From NCBI GenBank assembly GCA_001464765.1, contig LNDV01000034.1:1092671-1156670 (forward strand): DNA of 64,000 nt. Reading direction: 5' to 3'. How positions within the stretch are numbered: position 1 is the first letter of the stretch; each line of letters opens with the position of its first letter. Under the pieces are notes generated by a model, which saw only the letters and a list, made by a program, of their open reading frames with translations, did no database searches and was not told where the DNA came from. The translations under genes and the position numbers were made by a program. Below are positions 19,996-27,136 of the stretch, piece by piece. This stretch comes from Betaproteobacteria bacterium Ga0077526. GTDB taxonomy: Bacteria; Pseudomonadota; Gammaproteobacteria; Burkholderiales; Ga0077523.

Positions 19996-20003
19996 GAACA
20001 TCA

Positions 20004-20029
20004 AGGCCCGGACATGTTCCGGGCTTTTT
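20004..20029 (+). terminator. Rho-independent terminator after the tRNA-like remnant
   Basis: GCCCGGA/TCCGGGC stem with a 5-nt loop followed by five T. Its position after the remnant mirrors that of the terminator after the intact tRNA. Confidence 0.75.
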
Positions 20030-20417
20030 CATGTTCGCGAAACGCCAGTCGTGGCGGGGTTTCGCTGGTGGTGCCTAATTCGGATGTTTGTCGGCTGGCC
20101 GTTGATTCCACATGCAAGCTGAGCCAGGGGGATGCGGCGTAAAGCCTGGACTGGTTTATGCCGTGAACCCAGGGCTCTCTGGGTATTCGATGGGGCTACG
20201 CGAGCCAAGAGAAATTTTGATTCGCTATTCGTTGCAACAGCGTATACAGGGGTCGACGACCTGGATGAATTGGTCGATCGTGATGTCCTGCCAAGTCCGA
20301 GGATAGAAGACTCCCGTTTCTCAGCCGCCCGTTTGTCAAGGAGGCCTTCGCGCCATGGCAACCATGCCAGCCTGGGAGCGGTGGAAGAATGGAGCGCCAG
20401 GTGCAATGGTCGAAGGC
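20030..20417. other. Gene-free stretch, lower G+C
   Basis: About 390 bp with no frame that has a plausible start, codon use or family. It has a lower G+C than its flanks and lies inside the tRNA-associated region, consistent with remnants of acquired DNA. Confidence 0.5.
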
Positions 20418-20446
20418 GGAAAAAGAAAGGCCGGCAAGAGCCGGCC
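20418..20446 (-). terminator. Rho-independent terminator of the PEP-CTERM gene
   Basis: On the minus strand GGCCGGC/GCCGGCC forms a perfect 7-bp stem with a 4-nt loop, followed by TTTCTTTTT. It lies 28 bp past the stop of the gene at 20474. Confidence 0.85.
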
Positions 20447-20473
20447 GGGATGTTGCGCGTCAAGTTCGGTGGG

Positions 20474-21136
20474 TCAGGCGGTTGCGACTACTTTTTCGCT
20501 GCGACGGCGGCGCGGGCTTGCGATGCCGCAACCCAGCAGGGCCAGGGCGACCAAGCCGAAGCTCGCCGGCTCTGGGACCCGGCCCGGGCAGGCCGCGTCG
20601 CCCACGGCGATGCAGGCGCCGCGGTAATCCAGTTCGAGTGCGCCGCGGCTGCCGGTTGCCAGCTGGCGACCCGTGACCAGCCGTTCCAGCAACGGGTCGG
20701 AGCCGAAGTTCAGGAAGCTGACGCCGTTCGCCTGGCCCCGAAAAAGCAGGCTCATCAGCAAGACGCTATCGCCCTGCAGGGCGTCCAGGTCGTTGTCATT
20801 CAATTGCGAGTTCACGTTGGCGCCGATCTTGCCATCGGAGTCGTCACCGTCGAATGCAAGATTGACGTTGGGTATCCCACCCATGGAGTTAGCACCAGGG
20901 TCCACGTTAATGACGGCCCATGTCAGCAACGAGGTGTTGTAGGAGACGTTCAGGTCGAAGCCGCTGACGATCTGGTTGATGCCGGTGAGGCCGCTGATGA
21001 CGATGTCAACGGCGACGGAGTCGCCGACTGCCACGTTCTGCTGGTTCGGCAGGATGGACAGTACCGGTGCGGCCTGGGCCGATGACAGGCAACCTGCGGC
21101 CAGCGCCCAAGCGGCGGCCAGGGACTTGAGCTTCAT
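20474..21136 (-). CDS. PEP-CTERM sorted exported protein with cohesin-like domain
   Basis: 220 residues from the ATG at 21136 (MKLKSLAAAWALAAG), chosen because GGAG lies 8 nt upstream and because a signal peptide ending SSAQAA follows at once; the open frame extends further upstream without one. The mature part (VLSILPNQQNVAVGDSV..., VSGFDLNVSYNTSLLTW) resembles the cohesin/dockerin-binding fold often seen in this family. The C-terminus has the sorting tag RVPEPASFGLVALALLG followed by a basic RRRR tail, the signal that exosortase/EpsH cleaves in organisms making exopolysaccharide. No exosortase is in the window. A sigma-54-type promoter and a terminator bracket it as a single-gene unit. Confidence 0.88.
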   Translation of the reverse strand: MKLKSLAAAWALAAGCLSSAQAAPVLSILPNQQNVAVGDSVAVDIVISGLTGINQIVSGFDLNVSYNTSLLTWAVINVDPGANSMGGIPNVNLAFDGDDSDGKIGANVNSQLNDNDLDALQGDSVLLMSLLFRGQANGVSFLNFGSDPLLERLVTGRQLATGSRGALELDYRGACIAVGDAACPGRVPEPASFGLVALALLGCGIASPRRRRSEKVVATA

Positions 21137-21248
21137 GCTTGTTCTCCGATGAGAAACACTACAAACCATCGCGTGGGTCACTGTGCGCAGCGCGATCGCC
21201 TGCAACCGACGGCAAATCGTCGCTACCCCAGTGGGAAAACCCCGCTTC

Positions 21249-21264
21249 TGCAACGTGTATTCCA
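21249..21264 (-). promoter_or_regulatory. Sigma-54-type (-24/-12) promoter of the PEP-CTERM gene
   Basis: On the minus strand TGGAATACACGTTGCA keeps TGG and TTGCA exactly 8 nt apart, matching the -24/-12 consensus geometry (TGGCAC-N5-TTGCA). It lies about 115 nt upstream of the start codon. PEP-CTERM genes in exosortase systems with the PrsK/PrsR pair are known to use sigma-54 promoters. Direct match seen; use is inferred. Confidence 0.6.
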
Positions 21265-22005
21265 GCATGATTTTTCTGAGTGAAAACAAAACGTATGCTG
21301 ACATTTATCTCCCTGCCGGGCAGGGTGCTGTAAGATCCTTCGACGGTTCGGTGGTTTAGCGCTTTCGAGCGCTGTGTCGCTGACACGGACATAGGCATCT
21401 TGCCGATGCCGGCTGGTGCTGGTGGGCCCGTCAGCCTTGCGCCGAAACCGACCTCACCGCCAGGGCTGCAAGCGCGCCAGGCATCCCGAGTCGCTGATGG
21501 CCGGCAGCCTACACACGGTCGCCTTCGCAGCGATACAAACAGCAGCCAACCTGACTTGACCGTGAGCCACAATGGTGGCCCATATTCCGCTCACGAATTG
21601 ACGTTCGCCAGGCAAATACCTTGATGTTTTGGCTCGAGCGAAAGTTGGTGGAGATCCTCCTCGTCTGCACCAGGAGTCTTCCACGGCCCCGGTTCCCTGG
21701 GGTTTTCTTCGTTGTGCGGACCTTCCCCAAGGACCTTCTCCCGCCTCGAAATGCGAGTCCTTGGACGACCGTGCGGTTCTGGTTGAGATCACGCCGCACG
21801 CGAGCGAAGGACAAGGTGGTGCGTGCGGTATAGGCGGTGCGGGGGTCGGTGTGACGGACCGGAGCTCCGGGGTGTTCGCGATGACGCGATTCACCCATTG
21901 CCGGGCCTCGCAGACAAGCGCCAACGGATGACAAAATCAGTCTGCGATCGACATTCAAGTAAACTGCACTTTAACTAAACACATCTTCCAGATAGAATCT
22001 CGCCC
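21265..22005. other. Gene-poor region with a tRNA-like 3' fragment
   Basis: About 740 bp without a convincing gene. It contains a tRNA 3'-end-like segment at 21654-21673 and a stem (CCCCGGTTCCCTGGGG) followed by TTTTC at about 21690. Just before 22006 a TAGAAT hexamer (21993-21998) lies only 8 nt from the next start codon, in an A+T-rich patch. Confidence 0.5.
21654..21673 (+). repeat. Third tRNA-Ala 3'-end-like copy
   Basis: GATCCTCCTCGTCTGCACCA matches the 3' end of tRNA-Ala (19778-19797) at 19 of 20 positions, the one change being C to G in the acceptor strand. A GC-rich stem followed by a T-rich stretch comes next, as with the other copies. Confidence 0.6.
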
Positions 22006-23475
22006 ATGAGAGTCTCGAAGGAAGAACTCGTCGCCGTTCTCGCCCAGTTCAACCCCTGGTGGCGAGGCGAGGCCATCGCGGACCTGCCCAAGTGGCGGCG
22101 CGCGGCCTTCGGTGAGCTTCACGCGTGGCTGACCGCACCGCCCGCACCCCGCGCAGTGATGCTTTCCGGTGCGCGGCAGATTGGCAAGACCACCCTGATG
22201 CTGCAGGCCGCAGATGCTCTGCTGCGCGCCGGCGTACCCGCCGCCAACATTCTCTACGTCACGTTCGACCACCCGATCCTGAAGCTGGCCGGCATCGATG
22301 CCGTGATCGAAGCATGGCGCGAGCGTGAGCCGCGCGCCGAGGGGCCGGAGTACCTGCTGCTCGACGAGGCCCAGTTCGTCCGCGACTGGGGCACCTGGGT
22401 CAAGCACCAGGTCGACTTCCGCAAGGACCGGCGCATCGCCTTCACTGGGTCGGCAATGCCGCTGGTGGAGGCTGACCAGGAATCCGGCGTGGGCCGCTGG
22501 CATACCATTCGACTGACCACGCTGTCGTTTTACGAGTACCTGCAGATCAAACGCCTGCAGCTCCCTGAACTGCCCAGGCTGCGAACCCTGCGCGATCTCT
22601 TTGACTGGAGGCCTGCGGACTTCTATCGCACTACAGACCTCGCGAGCGCCTACGTCGGCCACTTTCATGAGTACCTCGTGCGCGGCGGATTTCCACAGAC
22701 CGCGCAGGTGGAAAGCGTTACGCAGGCGCAGCGACTTCTGCGCGAGGACATCATCGACAAGGTGCTCAAGCGCGACATGACTGCGTTGTTCGGTGTGCGC
22801 CGCGTGCTGGACCTGGAACACACTTTCCTTTATCTGTGCATGCACGATGGCGGGCTGCTGGATATGGTGGACCTGTGCGCCAACCTGGAGGTGAAGCGCC
22901 CGACGGCGCAGAACTTCATCGAGTTGCTGGAAGCCACACACCTCATCTACCGCCTGGCGCCGCATGGCTACGGCAAGGACGTCCTGCGCGCGCGGTTCAA
23001 GATCTACCTGGCCGACGCCGCCATCGCGCCGGCGGTGATGCTCAAGGGCAAGGCGATCCTGGAGGACGCAACGGCGCTCGGGGTGGCTACCGAAACTGCC
23101 GTCTTCAAGCACTTGTTCGCCCGCTACTATGCGCAGAACGTGCGGTTTTCCTACTGGCGCGGCAAGCGGGATCACGAGGTCGATCTCGTCGCCGAGGTGT
23201 GTGGGGAGTTGATTCCCTTCGAGGTGAAGTACCGTGCGCAGCACACCGGTGCCCGTGAACTGAAGGGCCTGATCGAACTGTGCAGAACCAAGCACATCGC
23301 GCGAGGCTACGTGGTAACGAAGTCGCTGGACGACTTCGGGCCGATGCAGGGTTTGCCAGCGCCCGCAGCCGAATCGGCACCGAGTGCAAGTACGGCGGCC
23401 ACGCAGATCATGCGCATCCCGGCGCCGTTGCTCTGCTATTGGATGGGTGCGATTGAACTGCCGGAGGGGGCGTGA
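22006..23475 (+). CDS. AAA ATPase with DUF4143 nuclease-like C-terminal domain
   Basis: 489 residues. The N-terminal AAA_14 domain has Walker A GARQIGKTT (about residue 55) and Walker B YLLLDEAQ (about 117). The C-terminal DUF4143 domain ends in a PD-(D/E)XK-like core, DHEVDLVAE followed by IPFEVKYR. This family is common, is often carried on islands, and has no settled function. It stands alone between two tRNA-like remnants. The ATG at 22006 is used because the predicted N-terminus MRVSKEELVAVLAQFNPWW is typical of the family; a TAGAAT box so close upstream would give an almost leaderless message. Confidence 0.88.
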   Translation: MRVSKEELVAVLAQFNPWWRGEAIADLPKWRRAAFGELHAWLTAPPAPRAVMLSGARQIGKTTLMLQAADALLRAGVPAANILYVTFDHPILKLAGIDAVIEAWREREPRAEGPEYLLLDEAQFVRDWGTWVKHQVDFRKDRRIAFTGSAMPLVEADQESGVGRWHTIRLTTLSFYEYLQIKRLQLPELPRLRTLRDLFDWRPADFYRTTDLASAYVGHFHEYLVRGGFPQTAQVESVTQAQRLLREDIIDKVLKRDMTALFGVRRVLDLEHTFLYLCMHDGGLLDMVDLCANLEVKRPTAQNFIELLEATHLIYRLAPHGYGKDVLRARFKIYLADAAIAPAVMLKGKAILEDATALGVATETAVFKHLFARYYAQNVRFSYWRGKRDHEVDLVAEVCGELIPFEVKYRAQHTGARELKGLIELCRTKHIARGYVVTKSLDDFGPMQGLPAPAAESAPSASTAATQIMRIPAPLLCYWMGAIELPEGA

Positions 23476-23511
23476 TGCCTCCTCCATCGGCCAGGCAGGC
23501 CAGCACCCGAT

Positions 23512-23553
23512 GGGCTCGCGGTTGCAACGCGAGCCCGGCACAACCTCATCGTC
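23512..23553 (+). repeat. Second tRNA-like stem repeat
   Basis: GGGCTCGCG and CGCGAGCCC form a perfect 9-bp stem around the loop GTTGCAA, followed by GGCACAACCTCATCGTC. It is nearly the same as 19947-19987 but diverges before the CCA end. Together the two copies bracket the ATPase and PEP-CTERM genes. Confidence 0.55.
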
Positions 23554-23875
23554 ACGTTCACAAGTACCAAACGGCCCCGGTCGAATACCTTCCCCGGTCT
23601 AGCGCCCAGTCGATCGAGTTACCATTTCCGCACTGTCGTCCTGGTCGCGTGGAAGTCCGTCCATTGTTCCTCTGGAAGGTCTAATTCGACCGAGGGACAA
23701 CCTGGATTCTCGGGCGCGCGCTTCAAGCTGTTGTCCTGCAGTTGAGCTGACTCAAAGGATGCTGGCGGATCTGACTCGTGAGCCCGGAAAGCCAACCCCC
23801 CGATGGTAAGTCGCAGCAAACCACTACTCGAAACGCGCGTGCGATAAGCCCGGTCCCCGCGCAGGGGATGCGCGC
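23554..23875. other. Gene-free stretch
   Basis: About 320 bp between the DUF4143 gene and a restriction-gene fragment. I see no coding frame with family resemblance and no clear regulatory motif. Confidence 0.5.
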
Positions 23876-24073
23876 GTGACACCGGGGACCAAGTCACGCC
23901 AGAAATTCGACCGGAAACTGGAACAAGCCGGCTCGGTCTTGCAGGACCTGAAGCAGCTCGACTTCTCCGCGGGTATTGGCGTCGTCTCACGCGCGTATCC
24001 CATCCCTGCCGAGCGGGTGGCGCGTGGGGCGGAAGAACCGCCGCGCGGGCGCAAGTCCGAGGAGGCGGCATGA
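23876..24073 (+). pseudogene. N-terminal fragment of type I restriction enzyme HsdR
   Basis: A 65-codon frame from a GTG. Its first ~40 residues, MTPGTKSRQKFDRKLEQAG then LQDLKQLDFSAGIGVVSRAY, match the well-known start of type I restriction R subunits (pattern ...IDxLLxQAGWxVQDxxxxNLxAGxGVAVREY). The rest of the ~1,000-residue subunit (helicase and nuclease) is missing: after about residue 43 the sequence becomes unrelated (RVARGAEEPPRGRKSEEAA) and stops. Its stop overlaps the ATG of the next frame as ATGA. I read it as a deletion remnant; a short coupled protein cannot be excluded. Confidence 0.6.
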
Positions 24074-24444
24074 CCGTGCCGGCAGATTACGCGGCGCTCC
24101 TGTCCGACGTCAGAGCGCGCATCCGGCAGGCGCAGTTGCGCGCGGCCTTCGCTGCCAACAGGGAGCTCATACGACTGTACTGGCAGGTAAGCCAGCTGCT
24201 GGACCCCCGGCAGGCGGACGAGGGTTGGGGGGCAGCCGTGATTCCCCGGCTGGCTCAGGATCTGGCCAACGAACTGCCCGAGGTGAAGGGCTTTTCGGTG
24301 CGCAACATCCGGCTGATGCTGCAGTTCTACCGGGCATATCCGCAGCTGCTCGAAGCGGACGGCAACTTTACGCAACCGGTGGTTGCACAAATGGCCGACG
24401 TCGCCATCCCATCGCTGCAACCGCTGGTTGCGCAATTGCCTTGA
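24070..24444 (+). CDS. Truncated DUF1016 (YhcG-type) protein, N-terminal domain only
   Basis: 124 residues from an ATG overlapping the preceding stop. The sequence RIRQAQLRAAFAANRELIRLYWQVSQ and GFSVRNIRLMLQFYRAYP is the DUF1016 N-terminal DNA-binding/oligomerisation domain of YhcG-like PD-(D/E)XK proteins, which are usually about 340-380 residues long. The C-terminal nuclease domain is absent: the frame stops soon after VAQLP. Such genes often travel with type I restriction operons, which fits the HsdR remnant beside it. Probably a decayed restriction locus rather than a working gene. Confidence 0.7.
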   Translation: MTVPADYAALLSDVRARIRQAQLRAAFAANRELIRLYWQVSQLLDPRQADEGWGAAVIPRLAQDLANELPEVKGFSVRNIRLMLQFYRAYPQLLEADGNFTQPVVAQMADVAIPSLQPLVAQLP

Positions 24445-24686
24445 GCCAAGACGCCGAATAAACACCTCCGCCCTCGTCCAGAATGTCTGAAACAGCCCAC
24501 CTGACTGCTGCTGATGCTGGCGCATGAGTACCCGCAGGCGCCGCATAGCCGCGAAGCCCGTATTCCCAAGGGGCTGCGGCCGGCCCAGACAGCTACACTC
24601 CGGCCTTCGGTAAAGTGACCTCCGCGCTCTGCGCTTCGCAGAGTTGGTGAAGGTCGCCCGCCCACCTTGCCACCACGGACGCCCCC
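24445..24686. other. Intergenic leader of the ACT/DUF711 pair
   Basis: About 240 bp separating decayed island genes from conserved chromosome. The CCGCGCTCTGCGCTTCGCAG segment near 24630 could form a short hairpin. Nothing coding is visible. Confidence 0.4.
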
Positions 24687-24977
24687 ATGAACACCCCCCC
24701 ACGCGCCAACCGCGTCATCGTCACCGTCATCGGCCAGGACCGCGTCGGCATCATCGCCGGCGTTGCCACGATCCTCGCGGAGGCCAGCGCCAACATCCTC
24801 GACATCTCCCAGAGCATCATGGAGGAGTTCTTCGTCATGATCATGATGGTGGACCTCGAGAAGGCGACCATCCCGTTCGAGGAGCTGAAGCAGCGGCTCG
24901 CCGCCAAGGGCACGGAGATGGGGCTGCGCATCGACGCGCAGCACGAGGACGTCTTCAAGTACATGCATCGGGTCTGA
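24687..24977 (+). CDS. ACT-domain protein (UPF0237 type)
   Basis: 96 residues that consist of a single ACT domain: VIVTVIGQDRVGIIAGVATI then ANILDISQSIMEEFFVMIMM. It ends 2 nt before the start of the DUF711 enzyme, so the two form one operon, an arrangement conserved widely in bacteria and archaea. ACT domains usually bind small ligands such as amino acids, so it is probably a regulatory partner of the DUF711 protein. The full family length is present. Confidence 0.9.
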   Translation: MNTPPRANRVIVTVIGQDRVGIIAGVATILAEASANILDISQSIMEEFFVMIMMVDLEKATIPFEELKQRLAAKGTEMGLRIDAQHEDVFKYMHRV

Positions 24978-24979
24978 CG

Positions 24980-26344
24980 ATGCAGCGCTTCTCTCCCCAG
25001 GAGATCGTCGAGACGATCCGCATGGTCCAGATGGAAAATCTGGACATCCGCACCATCACGATGGGCATCAGCCTTCGCGACTGCACGAGCGACGATCTGG
25101 AAACGCTCGCGCGCAAGGTGTACGACAAGATTTGCCGGCGCGCCGCACGGCTCGTCGCCGCCGCCGACGAGATCGAACGCGAGTACGGCATCCCCATCAT
25201 CAACAAGCGGATTTCCGTGACGCCCGTTGCGATCGTCGCCGAAGGCACGGGCACTTCGGGCTATGCGCGTATTGCGCAAGCGCTCGATCGCGCAGCCGCC
25301 GAGGTGGGAGTCAACTTCATCGGCGGCTACTCGGCTCTCGTGGAAAAGGGCGCCACACCCGGCGACCAGGCGCTCATCGACTCCATCGCCGAGTCTCTGG
25401 CCACGACGCAACGGGTGTGTTCTTCCGTGAACATAGGCAGCACGCGTGCCGGCATCAATATGGATGCGGTGGCGCGCATGGGCGAGGTGATCCTCGACTG
25501 TGCCCGCCTCACCGCGGACCGCGACGGCATCGGCGCCGCGAAGCTCGTCGTGTTCTGCAACGCCGTGGAAGACAACCCCTTCATGGCCGGGGCATTCCAC
25601 GGGGTGGGCGAACCCGACTGCGTCATCAACGTGGGCGTGAGCGGGCCCGGGGTCGTGCTGCGCGCGGTGGAAGCCGCGCCCGAGGCGGACCTCGGCACCG
25701 TGGCCTCCATCATCAAGCGCACGTCGTTCAAGGTCACCCGCATGGGCGAACTCGCCGGGCGTGCGGCGTCGGAGAAGCTGGGGATTCCGTTCGGGATCGT
25801 CGATCTGTCTCTGGCGCCCACGCCCGCGGTCGGGGACAGCGTGGCGCGCATCCTCGAGGCCATGGGCTTGTCGCGGGTGGGGGCACACGGTTCCACGGCG
25901 GCGCTGGCACTGCTCAACGATGCGGTGAAGAAGGGCGGCGCCATGGCGTCCAGTCATGTGGGCGGGCTGAGCGGCGCGTTCATCCCGGTGTCGGAAGACA
26001 TCGGCATGATCGAGGCGGCCCAGGCCGGTACGCTCACCATCGAGAAGCTGGAAGCCATGACGGCCGTGTGTTCCGTCGGGCTCGACATGATTGCCGTGCC
26101 CGGTGACACGCCGGCGTCCACGCTGGCTGCGATCATCGCGGACGAAGCCGCCATCGGCATGATCAACCGCAAGACCACCGCCGTGCGGCTCATTCCCGCG
26201 CCCGGCAAGAAGGTCGGCGATCGCGTGGAGTTCGGCGGGCTGCTCGGCTACGCGCCGGTGATGGCGGTGAATCCCGAGACGTCCGGAAAGTTCGTGGCGC
26301 GCGGTGGCCGCATCCCTGCGCCGCTGCAGGCCATGAACAACTGA
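24980..26344 (+). CDS. DUF711/UPF0210 (PFL) family protein
   Basis: 454 residues from the ATG at 24980, 2 nt after the ACT gene. The N-terminus MQRFSPQEIVETIRMVQMEN and the run ADEIEREYGIPIINKRISV, then INVGVSGPGVVLRAVE and CSVGLDMIAVPGDTPASTLA, are characteristic of UPF0210. The frame is open upstream to 24644, but that part overlaps the ACT gene in another frame and is not used. The fold is related to pyruvate formate-lyase, but no glycyl-radical motif is evident. The reaction is unknown; the pairing with an ACT protein suggests amino-acid-linked control. Confidence 0.9.
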   Translation: MQRFSPQEIVETIRMVQMENLDIRTITMGISLRDCTSDDLETLARKVYDKICRRAARLVAAADEIEREYGIPIINKRISVTPVAIVAEGTGTSGYARIAQALDRAAAEVGVNFIGGYSALVEKGATPGDQALIDSIAESLATTQRVCSSVNIGSTRAGINMDAVARMGEVILDCARLTADRDGIGAAKLVVFCNAVEDNPFMAGAFHGVGEPDCVINVGVSGPGVVLRAVEAAPEADLGTVASIIKRTSFKVTRMGELAGRAASEKLGIPFGIVDLSLAPTPAVGDSVARILEAMGLSRVGAHGSTAALALLNDAVKKGGAMASSHVGGLSGAFIPVSEDIGMIEAAQAGTLTIEKLEAMTAVCSVGLDMIAVPGDTPASTLAAIIADEAAIGMINRKTTAVRLIPAPGKKVGDRVEFGGLLGYAPVMAVNPETSGKFVARGGRIPAPLQAMNN

Positions 26345-26356
26345 CGGCGCTTCCGT

Positions 26357-27136
26357 CTACTGCGCCAGCCAGCCCTGCGAGTCGCACTCGCCGCCATACG
26401 GCGGATACGAGTACGTGCCGCCGACGCCGACCAGGGGTTCCTCCGGGCCGCTCGCCGCGCCGGACAGGAGCAGGATGGCCTGGCCATCGGCATCCGCGAA
26501 CGACACAAGGTAGTCCGGCTTGCCGTCGCCGTCGAGTTCGCCTGCCCAAAGCAGATAGTTTCGCGAGACCTCGCGGGAGCACTGCCCCAGTTCGCCGAGG
26601 AGCTGCCGCCGACCGCCGGCACGCAGTTGCAGCCGGAACGCGCCGGCCTCACGGTCGAGCATCGGCACGAGCGTGGCCTGGGCGCCATCCGGCAAGTCCA
26701 CCGCGATTTCCAGAGTGCCTTCGGAGGCCGGCCGCTTGAACGGGGTGGCGGCCGATGCGTAAGTGGTGACCGGGCCCGCGGATAGCGGGGGATGCTTCGG
26801 CGTCACGCGGAACCACGCGATCGTCCGGCCCGGTGCCGGCGTGACGAGCCGGAAGCTGAGCCGCTGTCCGCGCGTGGGCCGGTCGTCGTAGTGTCCCTGC
26901 CAGGACTCCGCCTTGACCTGCAGCCGGGCCGGGGCGAAGCGGCACGCGGCCCCGAGGCAGTGCAACGCCAGCCAGTCCGAGCCGTTGCGTGCACGGCGGC
27001 CTGCCTGCCATACGTCGTTGTCGACGACGAACTCGTAGGGTTTCGCGGGTGGCGTCGCCATCGCAGACACGTTCGGCAGCACGCCGATCGAGATCCCGAG
27101 AACGATCGCTCCAAGCGTTCTAATCACCGGTCGCAT
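26357..27136 (-). CDS. Secreted hypothetical protein with FG-GAP/VCBS-like segment
   Basis: 259 residues from the ATG at 27136, which overlaps the stop of the upstream kelch gene by one base (TGATG), so the two are coupled. The N-terminus MRPVIRTLGAIVLGISIGVL...SAMA is a signal peptide. Near the C-terminus, ELDGDGKPDYLVSFADADG resembles a calcium-binding FG-GAP/VCBS motif. No named family is recognised. It converges on the DUF711 gene with a 12-bp gap. Confidence 0.75.
   Translation of the reverse strand: MRPVIRTLGAIVLGISIGVLPNVSAMATPPAKPYEFVVDNDVWQAGRRARNGSDWLALHCLGAACRFAPARLQVKAESWQGHYDDRPTRGQRLSFRLVTPAPGRTIAWFRVTPKHPPLSAGPVTTYASAATPFKRPASEGTLEIAVDLPDGAQATLVPMLDREAGAFRLQLRAGGRRQLLGELGQCSREVSRNYLLWAGELDGDGKPDYLVSFADADGQAILLLSGAASGPEEPLVGVGGTYSYPPYGGECDSQGWLAQ

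Noticed and set aside
24644..24979. Longer N-terminus for the DUF711 protein
   Set aside because: It would overlap the entire ACT gene in a different frame; the family starts at 24980.
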